9,733 bases of DNA. Source: Candidatus Avacholeplasma faecigallinarum (GTDB lineage Bacteria; Bacillota_I; Bacilli_A; Acholeplasmatales; Anaeroplasmataceae). Each line of letters begins with the position of its first letter. Within the stretch, counting starts at the first letter, position 1. The notes beneath the pieces are model-generated. The model was not told the origin of the DNA, made no database searches, and saw nothing but the letters and a program-made list of their open reading frames with translations. The DNA lies in assembly GCA_018715825.1 (NCBI GenBank), contig DVKU01000029.1, positions 1-9,733 on the forward strand. The letters are read 5' to 3'. The translations under genes were made by a program, and so were the position numbers. Shown piece by piece: positions 1 through 5,259 of the stretch.

Positions 1-1
1 A

Positions 2-97
2 CCTATGACTCATCCGTGGAAGAAATCTTCTTTCGATGCCTTCTTGGCAAAACAAAAACACCGCCTTGAATACAATCAAAACAGTGCTAATGTTTAA
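2..97 (+). CDS. C-terminal fragment of a probable transposase (5' end outside window)
   Basis: An open frame enters from the left edge and ends at TAA 95-97, giving about 31 residues that begin PMTHPWKKSSFDAFLAKQ and end in SANV. The HPWK..SF..F..KQ pattern resembles, from memory, the extreme C-terminus of DDE transposases of the ISNCY/IS1202 type, but this is too short to prove. It is the only plus-strand coding piece and converges on the aminotransferase gene. The other two plus-strand frames here give no recognisable protein. If the call is right, the right end of the insertion sequence should lie within the next hundred or so bases. It could instead be the tail of an unrelated gene. Confidence 0.45.
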   Translation, partial: PMTHPWKKSSFDAFLAKQKHRLEYNQNSANV

Positions 98-290
98 TTT
101 ATTTTAGGAACTTTTCAAAAGTCATTGACAGGCTTTGAGATATCCACATTTTAATATGTAAAAACTTATAACTTATCAACAAAAAAAAGAAACAAACATT
201 ATATTAAATTCTAAAAATCTATTATCTTATATATTTAATTATACAATTAAATTGTTTTTTCAACAATAACTATTTTGCTAAAAAAGTGCT
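98..290. other. AT-rich intergenic stretch, possible insertion-sequence end
   Basis: No gene is visible here. The first part (about 105-140) is less AT-rich and may hold the terminal inverted repeat of the element whose transposase tail ends at 97; the other end is off-window, so this cannot be tested. Two near matches to a DnaA box lie at 140-148 (ATATCCACA) and 173-181 (TTATCAACA), but no replication gene is nearby. The rest is A/T runs with short chance palindromes. Confidence 0.4.
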
Positions 291-326
291 AAAAAGCCAT
301 ATGCTAACTATTTTTTAGCATATGGC
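291..326 (-). terminator. Rho-independent terminator of the aminotransferase gene
   Basis: A perfect 12-bp inverted repeat (GCCATATGCTAA at 296-307 against TTAGCATATGGC at 315-326) has a 7-base loop. On the minus strand it starts just after the aminotransferase stop codon and is followed by a T run (complement of 291-295) and more T-rich sequence. The plus-strand side lacks a T run, so it should act mainly on minus-strand transcripts. Confidence 0.88.
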
Positions 327-332
327 CTTAAA

Positions 333-1571
333 TTATTCATTTATACATTCTTTAATTATCTTTGGTAAATACTTACAATCATTAATTGTAATAGCAGCAA
401 TAGTAACTCTTAAAACATTTCCCATTGGGATAATATGAATCTTTCTATCTACTAACCTCTTATATACCTCATCAGCATTTTCACATGGAATAGTTATAAA
501 AAATCCACATTTAAAAGGTAATGTCTTTAGACCGACTTTTTGACATTCTTCTAAGAATGTATTTGCTCTAGTTACTAAAGTTTGTCTAGAAGCCTCTAAT
601 TCCTCTTCAAAGCTCTTTCTAAGATTTTCGTTTAATACAACCTTAGAAATAATATTCATACCTAAATTAGTAGTATTACTCCATTTAGCACGTGAAGAAA
701 ATTGATTAGCTCTACTAAAATCATCTATATCCTGTTTATTTTTACTAATAGCTACCTGAGCCCCAATTCTTATTCCGTATAGTGCTAAAGTCTTAGAACC
801 ACTGAAAGCTAAAATAACTAAAACATTATCATTTATATTTTGATATAGACACATATTTCTTCTAGTAGCTTCAAAACCTCTATAATCATAATCAATATAA
901 GCCATATCATGAACGAGAATAACAGGAGTACCATCAGCTGCCATTTCATTAATTATATCGATTAATTCTTTCCATTCTGAATCAGTCATTGAATAACCAG
1001 TTGGATTATGACATGGATCATTAACAACTAATACAATACGATGTTGACTTTCCTTGAGCTTAAGCATTTTGTTTTTAACATCTACAAGATTAAAACCACC
1101 ATCTTCATTAAATAAATCATATGTCATATAATCGGCATGATTTTCATAAGCAAATTGCTTATAATTACCCCACATATATGAAGGAATCAATACCTTATCG
1201 TTTTCATTTAAATAATTACTAAATGTATTAGATAAAGCTCCACTACCACCTGGAGTTGCCATAACTCCAACATACATTTTGGTAGTAAAATCATCATAGT
1301 ATTCTCTAAATAACCAACGCTTAATTGCCTCATGAAATATTGGGCTACCAGGAGTAGATCCATAGGCATACTTTTCATCAGCAGTTAGGCTTAACAATGC
1401 CTTATCAACGCTTTTAAAGGTAAATAGTTTTCCTTCCTCATCATAAAGCATTCCAATTGTAGCATTTATAATCTCCGGATCCTTTTTCTTCATTTCTTTG
1501 GCAATTGCCCCAAGTGTTATAATAATACTTTTATCTTCTTTTGTGATGCTTCTTTTTGCTAATAAACTCAT
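333..1571 (-). CDS. PLP-dependent aminotransferase, class I/II (aspartate/aromatic type)
   Basis: Fold-type I, pyridoxal-phosphate-dependent aminotransferase of about 412 residues, a normal length for the aspartate/tyrosine aminotransferase group. It should be a soluble cytosolic enzyme moving an amino group between an amino acid and a 2-oxo acid. Numbered from the GTG at 1580, the landmarks are: a TPGGSGAL cofactor loop (109-116); NDPCHNPTG (187-195) with the pyridine-contacting Asn; HDMAYID (224-230) with the Asp and Tyr that hold the cofactor; SGSKTLALYGIRIGA with Schiff-base Lys263 and phosphate-binding Arg271; and LRVTIAAI with Arg391 for the substrate carboxylate. All catalytic residues are present, so it is probably active. 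NPCHNPTG favours aspartate or aromatic substrates, but specificity cannot be read off. The ATG at 1571 is preferred to the GTG at 1580, which lies inside the ribosome binding site. It appears to be a single-gene unit between two terminators. Confidence 0.93.
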   Translation of the reverse strand: MSLLAKRSITKEDKSIIITLGAIAKEMKKKDPEIINATIGMLYDEEGKLFTFKSVDKALLSLTADEKYAYGSTPGSPIFHEAIKRWLFREYYDDFTTKMYVGVMATPGGSGALSNTFSNYLNENDKVLIPSYMWGNYKQFAYENHADYMTYDLFNEDGGFNLVDVKNKMLKLKESQHRIVLVVNDPCHNPTGYSMTDSEWKELIDIINEMAADGTPVILVHDMAYIDYDYRGFEATRRNMCLYQNINDNVLVILAFSGSKTLALYGIRIGAQVAISKNKQDIDDFSRANQFSSRAKWSNTTNLGMNIISKVVLNENLRKSFEEELEASRQTLVTRANTFLEECQKVGLKTLPFKCGFFITIPCENADEVYKRLVDRKIHIIPMGNVLRVTIAAITINDCKYLPKIIKECINE

Positions 1572-1577
1572 ATCATT

Positions 1578-1583
1578 CACCTC
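1578..1583 (-). promoter_or_regulatory. Ribosome binding site that decides the aminotransferase start
   Basis: The minus strand reads GAGGTG, then AATGAT, then ATG (1571). The in-frame GTG at 1580 is part of the Shine-Dalgarno itself and has no binding site at a useful distance, so the ATG six bases downstream is the likely start. Confidence 0.75.
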
Positions 1584-1592
1584 ATTATTTCT

Positions 1593-1621
1593 ATTTTAAA
1601 ATAATAAAATAAAAAACACAA
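1593..1621 (-). promoter_or_regulatory. Possible sigma-A promoter for the aminotransferase gene
   Basis: On the minus strand TTGTGT (1621-1616) and TAAAAT (1598-1593) are separated by 17 bases, upstream of the ribosome binding site. The gap to the upstream gene holds a terminator, so an independent promoter is expected here. The match is modest and in very AT-rich sequence, and the leader would be only about 15 bases long. Confidence 0.4.
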
Positions 1622-1630
1622 GATAAAACA

Positions 1631-1661
1631 AAAAAATAGCTAGGAAAAATCCTAGCTATTT
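1631..1661 (-). terminator. Rho-independent terminator of the hsp20 operon
   Basis: A perfect 12-bp stem (AAATAGCTAGGA 1634-1645 with TCCTAGCTATTT 1650-1661) has an AAAA loop and is followed on the minus strand by a run of T (complement of 1631-1636, T-rich beyond). It begins directly after the stop codon of the second Hsp20 gene and separates this operon from the aminotransferase gene. Confidence 0.92.
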
Positions 1662-1662
1662 A

Positions 1663-2076
1663 TTAGTCAATAGAAATTGACTTTTTTGGTTCTGGGGCAT
1701 TTTCAACCTTACCAACAGTAATGTTTAAAACACCATTATCAAGTTTAGCCTTAATAGCATTTTCATCGCCGTTTTCTAAGTAGAAACTTCTGCTCATAGA
1801 AACACAGCTTCTTTCCTTACGAAGATAATTCTTGTTGTTATCCTCTTTTTCATTACATTGATTTACACTAATAGTCAAAGTATTATCCTCAAAGCTTACA
1901 TTTATATCCTTTTTGTCAACTCCAGGGACATCAACCATAACCTTGTATTCCTTATCAGTTTGCTCAATGTCTGTTTTCAAGTTTCTAGATAACAAACCAC
2001 CTGTAAAGAAATTATTAAAATCATCTAAGAAATTACTATTATTCTTCTTTTCATCATTCTTCTTAACAAAATACAT
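1663..2076 (-). CDS. Small heat-shock protein, Hsp20/alpha-crystallin family (second gene of pair)
   Basis: ATP-independent holdase chaperone of about 137 residues that should form oligomers and keep unfolding proteins soluble in the cytoplasm. Numbered from the upstream GTG, the alpha-crystallin domain runs from about 37 to 126. It has the usual start (YKVMVDVPGVDKKDINVSFEDNTLTI; only the VDVPG core is diagnostic), a KERS strand near 90-93, and the family signature AKLDNGVLNITV near 113-124. The C-terminal tail SISID carries the I-x-I motif that docks neighbouring dimers. The N-terminal arm is Asn/Lys/Phe-rich, as expected for a variable substrate-binding arm. The gene lies 41 bases after the first hsp20 with no terminator between them, so both are probably on one heat-induced transcript. 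ATG 2076 is chosen over GTG 2085, which overlaps the AGGAG binding site. Confidence 0.93.
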   Translation of the reverse strand: MYFVKKNDEKKNNSNFLDDFNNFFTGGLLSRNLKTDIEQTDKEYKVMVDVPGVDKKDINVSFEDNTLTISVNQCNEKEDNNKNYLRKERSCVSMSRSFYLENGDENAIKAKLDNGVLNITVGKVENAPEPKKSISID

Positions 2077-2083
2077 ATAAATC

Positions 2084-2090
2084 ACTCCTC
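2084..2090 (-). promoter_or_regulatory. Ribosome binding site that decides the second Hsp20 start
   Basis: The minus strand reads GAGGAGTG with ATG 2076 about eight bases downstream. The alternative GTG start at 2085 sits within the binding site, so it is unlikely to be used. Confidence 0.75.
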
Positions 2091-2117
2091 TTCTATTATG
2101 TGCTTTAAATCATAAAA

Positions 2118-2498
2118 TTATTCTATTGCAATTGATTTTGCTTTTTTAACTTCTGGTGCCTTAGTTAAAATAGAGACAATCAAAATACCATTTTCATACT
2201 TAGCACTTAACTTGTCTTCATCAATTTCACCAAAGCTGATAGTTCTCTTTAGCTTCATAGAGTTTCTTTCTCTAACAAGATACTTCTTATCCTTCAATAC
2301 TTCAGGATGACACTCAATAGTCAAATCGCCCTTATCAAAAGTCAACTTGATATCATCCTTATTCACTCCTGGAAGTTCAGCATATACCTCGTAGCCGTTA
2401 GAAACTTCTACAACATCAATTGGGAAGCTCTTGTAACCTCCATCATCATTGAAAATATTATTTAACTCACTTAATAAACCATAAAAATCATTTCTCAT
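2118..2498 (-). CDS. Small heat-shock protein, Hsp20/alpha-crystallin family (first gene of pair)
   Basis: A second ATP-independent holdase of the Hsp20 family, 126 residues, with a short N-terminal arm. The alpha-crystallin domain spans about 25-112: PIDVVEVSNGYEVYAELPG, then DDIKLTF, the RERNS/KRTISF strands, and the signature AKYENGILIVSI (99-110). The tail ends KSIAIE with the I-x-I oligomerisation motif. It starts at ATG 2498 behind a GGAAGG binding site. It is the promoter-proximal gene of a two-gene operon and lies directly behind a strong promoter flanked by two CIRCE-like operators, which points to heat-shock control by HrcA. It is clearly diverged from its neighbour (different arms, loops and lengths), so the pair may form mixed oligomers or serve different clients. 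Two different Hsp20s in one operon is a known arrangement. Confidence 0.95.
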   Translation of the reverse strand: MRNDFYGLLSELNNIFNDDGGYKSFPIDVVEVSNGYEVYAELPGVNKDDIKLTFDKGDLTIECHPEVLKDKKYLVRERNSMKLKRTISFGEIDEDKLSAKYENGILIVSILTKAPEVKKAKSIAIE

Positions 2499-2520
2499 AT
2501 AAATTACCTTCCTTTTCTAT

Positions 2521-2547
2521 TTGGCACTCTTTGTATCCATCTGCCAA
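2521..2547. promoter_or_regulatory. CIRCE-like operator A (probable HrcA site) at the transcription start
   Basis: TTGGCACTC-N9-ATCTGCCAA has the 27-bp geometry of CIRCE (TTAGCACTC-N9-GAGTGCTAA). The outer arms extend to a perfect 9-bp inverted repeat, TATTTGGCA (2518-2526) and TGCCAAATA (2542-2550), with a 15-base spacer. The left half matches CIRCE at 8 of 9 positions and the right half at 5 of 9. It lies at and just downstream of the predicted +1 of the hsp20 promoter, a normal place for HrcA binding. Confidence 0.72.
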
Positions 2548-2557
2548 ATACACTTAT

Positions 2558-2585
2558 AGTATACCACTTTATTTGGCAATGTCAA
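2558..2585 (-). promoter_or_regulatory. Sigma-A promoter of the hsp20 operon
   Basis: On the minus strand a consensus TTGACA (2585-2580) is followed after 16 bases by TATACT (2563-2558), with a TGG extended -10 immediately before it. The predicted +1 is near 2551, giving a leader of about 53 bases to the ATG at 2498. Long A and T tracts just upstream (about 2600-2640) could act as an UP element. A vegetative promoter with repressor sites is the usual plan for HrcA-type heat-shock genes. Confidence 0.85.
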
Positions 2586-2599
2586 TACTTGAGTGCCAA
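2573..2599. promoter_or_regulatory. CIRCE-like operator B (probable HrcA site) over the -35 region
   Basis: TTGGCAATG-N9-GAGTGCCAA has the same 27-bp geometry as operator A, but here the right half is the close match (8 of 9) and the left half the weak one (5 of 9). TTGGCA and TGCCAA form the inverted repeat, again with a 15-base spacer. The TTGACA -35 element lies inside it, so a bound repressor would block polymerase. Its centre is 52 bp from that of operator A, about five helical turns. Confidence 0.7.
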
Positions 2600-2633
2600 T
2601 TTTTTTATTTTTTTTAAAATTTTTTTACAAATT

Positions 2634-2662
2634 AAAAAAATGGCTTATTTTTAGCCATTTTT
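2634..2662 (-). terminator. Rho-independent terminator of the secreted-protein operon
   Basis: A 10-bp stem (AAAAATGGCT 2636-2645 with AGCCATTTTT 2653-2662) has a 7-base loop and a T run on the minus strand. It begins at the stop codon of the 579-residue gene and ends that transcript before the hsp20 promoter region. Confidence 0.85.
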
Positions 2663-4400
2663 ATGTTAATGAATTATCTATTTGTGACTTAGAAGAGTCG
2701 CTTGGTATTATATTTATAGAATCATTCAACTTATTGTAATAAACAATACCTTCCCTAGGATCAAAAATTACTTTTACACTATAAGAAGTAAATCCAGAAT
2801 TAGGTTGAATTACAAAGGTAATGACATCAACGCTAATATTACCTTCACCATCAACGGTAGGATTTAAAGAATATATCCAACCTAAATTATCAAGGGTATG
2901 AGTGTTTGAATCCCCACCAGTGTTACCTTGATTATTAGAAATAATAAATCTTAAATAAGTTAAATAACTATTTCCTCCATCTACAGCAAAAATATAATCT
3001 CCAGCCTCATTAATAGGTATTTCAACCCATACAAATTCATAAGGACTAGTTGTTGCCGGATTAATTAAAGTGGTATCAGGACTAGAAGAATCATTATATT
3101 CATACAAAGTAAAATAGCTATTATCAATATCAGTAGGGTTAGTTGTAAAATCTAAAATTTTTTTATTAGCTTTATAAATTTGTAATTGCTTATTAACTGT
3201 TTTATTAGAGGCAAAGCATGCAAAAACCTTACCCTTACCATCAGTATGAAATCTAATATGTCTATCTAAATTACTTCTTAATAAACCATTATTCGCAATA
3301 CCATCCTGAAATTGAATAGCCTGTCCAGAAAAATCCTCTTCATATGTGTAATTTGTCCCCTCATATGAGTATTCCTTTTTATATATTCCATTAGTTGCGT
3401 TATATTCTATAAATCCAGAACAATCATATGCTTTTAATTCACCTATTACATTGAATATATTTGTATCATAAACATTATGATTTGGATATTCAATATTAAA
3501 GTTATGACCGGAGCCTAAATCTGCTCCATTTGTTCCACTCGCTCCAAATATACCACTAGCTTTAAACTCGTAATCTTCTACTTTGCCAGGTATATCTTCC
3601 CAAATTGTTGAATCTGATTTATAGCCTATTAGTGAGTAGGTACTTAAATTTTCATCAAATTTGGTGGAATTAGCACTTGCATTTATAAATTCAATTTTAG
3701 CTTGATACACACCTACATTATTAAGATTACCATTAGCATAACCACAAATAATCCCTGTTACACCTTGTTCTTGACTATTATTTATTATGGCATTATCAAT
3801 TATAAAATTACTAACCTGCATAGGATTATTTTCATCAATGTCATCAGTATCTATTTGTCCAAATAAACCTACAGAGCTTGTGTTTATAATAGAATTTAAA
3901 ATTGTAGTCGTAGAGTTTTGTAATATATCATTAGCCGGCTTTATATAAGCTTGATTAGAAAAATCGGTCTCAATGAATAAATTACTAATAATATATCCAT
4001 TTCCTTCAAAATTACTTACAAATGGATGAGCGTCTATACCTATTGGGGGAATTGGCGAAATTAAATTATTATTAATTAGTTTTGACATATCAATATTTGA
4101 AACTAATTCAAAATAAAAACGCTGATTACCTTCTAAATTTGGATTAGAATCATCTTCTAAATCAAAATAACCTAAATCTTGTAGCCAAGCTAAATTATAC
4201 AAATGTACGGCAGATGAAATTAAATAAGGATTATCCTTTGTCCCATTACCTCCGGCAAAATAACCAGTATTTGAAGATAATTGTATATCATCATGAGCCT
4301 TAAAGCCTACATAATTAGTATACCAGGCATAAATAGATGTCGAAAGTAGTACAAGGATTAATAAACAATTAAAAAGTAAAATAGAAGTTTTTTTAAACAT
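2661..4400 (-). CDS. Secreted GLUG-like repeat protein with SipW-cognate-type N-terminus
   Basis: A 579-residue exported protein of unknown exact function. The N-terminus is basic (MFKK), then hydrophobic to about residue 25, ending in IYAWYTNY; this resembles the SipW-cognate signals of TasA/camelysin-type proteins. The segment GTKDNPYLISSAVHLYNLA (53-71) and later pieces FEGNGYIISNLFIE (131-144), SVGLFGQI (176-183) and VTGIICGYANGNLNNVGVY (214-232) have the feel of GLUG-type beta-solenoid repeats found in bacterial surface proteins. Residues 370-490 look like a separate beta-rich domain, and residues 523-560 form a last strand-rich piece. There is no LPXTG, no C-terminal membrane anchor and only four Cys, so it is released or held non-covalently. 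It is the second gene of the riboswitch-controlled operon, 15 bases after the 231-residue gene, with an ideal binding site. Adhesin or matrix component is an inference. Confidence 0.8.
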   Translation of the reverse strand: MFKKTSILLFNCLLILVLLSTSIYAWYTNYVGFKAHDDIQLSSNTGYFAGGNGTKDNPYLISSAVHLYNLAWLQDLGYFDLEDDSNPNLEGNQRFYFELVSNIDMSKLINNNLISPIPPIGIDAHPFVSNFEGNGYIISNLFIETDFSNQAYIKPANDILQNSTTTILNSIINTSSVGLFGQIDTDDIDENNPMQVSNFIIDNAIINNSQEQGVTGIICGYANGNLNNVGVYQAKIEFINASANSTKFDENLSTYSLIGYKSDSTIWEDIPGKVEDYEFKASGIFGASGTNGADLGSGHNFNIEYPNHNVYDTNIFNVIGELKAYDCSGFIEYNATNGIYKKEYSYEGTNYTYEEDFSGQAIQFQDGIANNGLLRSNLDRHIRFHTDGKGKVFACFASNKTVNKQLQIYKANKKILDFTTNPTDIDNSYFTLYEYNDSSSPDTTLINPATTSPYEFVWVEIPINEAGDYIFAVDGGNSYLTYLRFIISNNQGNTGGDSNTHTLDNLGWIYSLNPTVDGEGNISVDVITFVIQPNSGFTSYSVKVIFDPREGIVYYNKLNDSINIIPSDSSKSQIDNSLT

Positions 4401-4406
4401 TGTATT

Positions 4407-4414
4407 ACCTCCTT
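4407..4414 (-). promoter_or_regulatory. Strong ribosome binding site of the 579-residue secreted protein
   Basis: The minus strand reads AAGGAGGT six bases before ATG 4400, near-perfect complementarity to the 16S rRNA tail. It lies between the stop of the 231-residue gene (4416) and this start. It is much better than the site of the first gene, so the larger protein is probably translated efficiently once the mRNA is made. Confidence 0.85.
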
Positions 4415-4415
4415 G

Positions 4416-5111
4416 TTACATTTTTATAATAAAACTAACATCCTCTTTAAAATAGATCTTGTTGCCTGTAAAACCTATATTATAAGAGAAAATACGATTT
4501 ATCTTAATTGTATCATAGTCAAATAATAGGTAAATATAATAATAGCCATTGCTTTGAAATAGTGATAATGATGTCATATTTTCCTTTACTAGTACTGTCG
4601 TTTGACGAATAGTATCATTTTCAAAACTAAAACCAATATTAGAACAATTTTCATCAATTGAAAAACCATCAGTAACTTTAGTTAACCAAGAAAAACTACA
4701 TACATTACTTAAATAATTATAATAGCTAGTACCATCATAAATTAGACCTGGGATATCAGTACTTGTGGTGGTTTGTAAAAACATATCCAAGGTATCAAAA
4801 TCTAAAACATCAGTTTTAAATTTTATTTCATATATAACCTTTGAATAAGGATTTAAAATATCAAATGGATCAATTTGAGTAGTATTATAATCTATATTGT
4901 AAATGTCACCATCTTCAATTGCTTTATATCTAGTCAATGAAATATCATATAAAGCACCATCACTAGATGAAACACTGATTCCTGTTACACTTACCTCTTT
5001 ATTAGAAATAAACCAAGCAAAGCAAATACAAACTAATAATATAGCTGTTAGGACCAGTGAAAGTATAGATGAAATTAAATGATATCTTTGTTTCATATCC
5101 TTTATAGACAA
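4416..5111 (-). CDS. Exported or membrane-anchored protein with SipW-cognate-type N-terminus, unknown function
   Basis: A 231-residue protein, not recognised beyond its targeting signal. A charged start (KDMKQRYH) is followed by a hydrophobic stretch of about 20 residues (13-32) and the box FAWFISNKEVSVTGISV. This resembles the [A]W[FY]T-type export signals of SipW substrates and the AWYTNYVGF of its operon partner. The rest is Ser/Thr/Asn/Tyr-rich with likely beta strands and no catalytic motif. It could be a fibre or scaffold subunit. The first codon is TTG (5111), placed four bases after AGGA. An in-frame ATG at 5096 (codon 6) gives a more typical signal peptide, but its AAAGG is only two bases away. 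It is the first gene behind the cyclic-di-GMP riboswitch, and its binding site lies in the switching hairpin. Confidence 0.75.
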   Translation of the reverse strand: MSIKDMKQRYHLISSILSLVLTAILLVCICFAWFISNKEVSVTGISVSSSDGALYDISLTRYKAIEDGDIYNIDYNTTQIDPFDILNPYSKVIYEIKFKTDVLDFDTLDMFLQTTTSTDIPGLIYDGTSYYNYLSNVCSFSWLTKVTDGFSIDENCSNIGFSFENDTIRQTTVLVKENMTSLSLFQSNGYYYIYLLFDYDTIKINRIFSYNIGFTGNKIYFKEDVSFIIKM

Positions 5112-5177
5112 AAAGTCCTACCTTTTTGCCTTGCTCCTTTCTTCAATTTCGCAACTGGCTATCCATAGTAGGACCCT
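5109..5177 (-). terminator. Predicted ligand-free hairpin: riboswitch terminator and Shine-Dalgarno mask
   Basis: On the minus strand GTCCTAC (5174-5168, inside aptamer P3) is perfectly complementary to GTAGGAC (5121-5115), extendable with G-U pairs to 11 bp (5177-5167 with 5122-5112). Nested inside, GCC-AG-UUGC (5159-5151) pairs with GCAAGGC (5134-5128). The outer stem is followed by five T (5114-5110). The fold uses the 3' strand of P1 and part of P3, so it excludes the aptamer. It also holds AGGTAGGA and the TTG start of the next gene. It could work by termination, by masking the start, or both. Confidence 0.6.
5116..5123 (-). promoter_or_regulatory. Riboswitch-embedded ribosome binding site for the 231-residue protein
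   Basis: The minus strand reads AAGGTAGGA shortly before TTG 5111. GTAGGA is also the loop of a small AU-rich hairpin (CAAAAAG 5128-5122 with CTTTTTG 5115-5109), and it is the strand that pairs with the aptamer in the proposed OFF fold. Confidence 0.5.
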
Positions 5178-5217
5178 ATAGCTTTGCGTCACTAAATTAC
5201 TCTAGTTTTGCCTAATT
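5145..5217 (-). ncRNA. Cyclic-di-GMP-I (GEMM) riboswitch aptamer
   Basis: The minus strand carries the GEMM layout in order: GGCAAAAC (5212-5205); hairpin P2 with ACUAGA (5206-5201), a GUAA tetraloop of the GNRA class (5200-5197) and UUUAGU (5196-5191); the conserved joining strand GACGCAAAGC (5190-5181); P3 GCUAU (5182-5178) with AUAGC (5162-5158), containing the UAUGG receptor-like element; and CCAGTTGCG closing P1 (GCAA 5211-5208 with UUGC 5154-5151). The GNRA loop and its receptor are the known tertiary contact of this class. A small deviation is TTGCG where TTGCC is usual, replacing one P1 pair by a mismatch; P3 is also short. It lies directly upstream of two exported proteins and just after an HD-GYP gene, both fitting cyclic-di-GMP. 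Confidence 0.9.
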
Positions 5218-5224
5218 TATAATA

Positions 5225-5254
5225 ATTATAACATTTTATAAATATAATAATCAA
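5225..5254 (-). promoter_or_regulatory. Sigma-A promoter of the riboswitch and secreted-protein operon
   Basis: On the minus strand TTGATT (5254-5249) and a perfect TATAAT (5230-5225), with a TG extended -10, are separated by 18 bases. The predicted start near 5218 coincides with the 5' edge of riboswitch P1, so the transcript would begin with the aptamer. It lies between the HD-GYP stop codon and the riboswitch. No GC-containing terminator hairpin is visible there, so upstream transcripts may also read into the switch. Confidence 0.7.
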
Positions 5255-5259
5255 TTATA

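Noticed and set aside
140..181. Two DnaA-box-like 9-mers (ATATCCACA and TTATCAACA) in AT-rich sequence, hinting at an origin
   Set aside because: Both are one base off consensus, there are only two, and no dnaA, dnaN or other replication gene is near. This is expected by chance in such AT-rich DNA.
271..310. Three TGCTAA repeats that resemble CIRCE half-sites near the aminotransferase terminator
   Set aside because: No inverted partner at CIRCE spacing, and they lie downstream of the gene; one belongs to the terminator stem.
2661..4400. Sortase-anchored cell-wall adhesin
   Set aside because: The C-terminus ends in a polar Ser/Asp-rich tail with no LPXTG, hydrophobic stretch or basic tail.
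5109..5128. Small hairpin CAAAAAG / CTTTTTG taken alone as an intrinsic terminator
   Set aside because: Its stem is nearly all A-U, the T run is inside the stem rather than after it, and it carries the ribosome binding site in its loop. The longer hairpin pairing with the aptamer explains the T run better.
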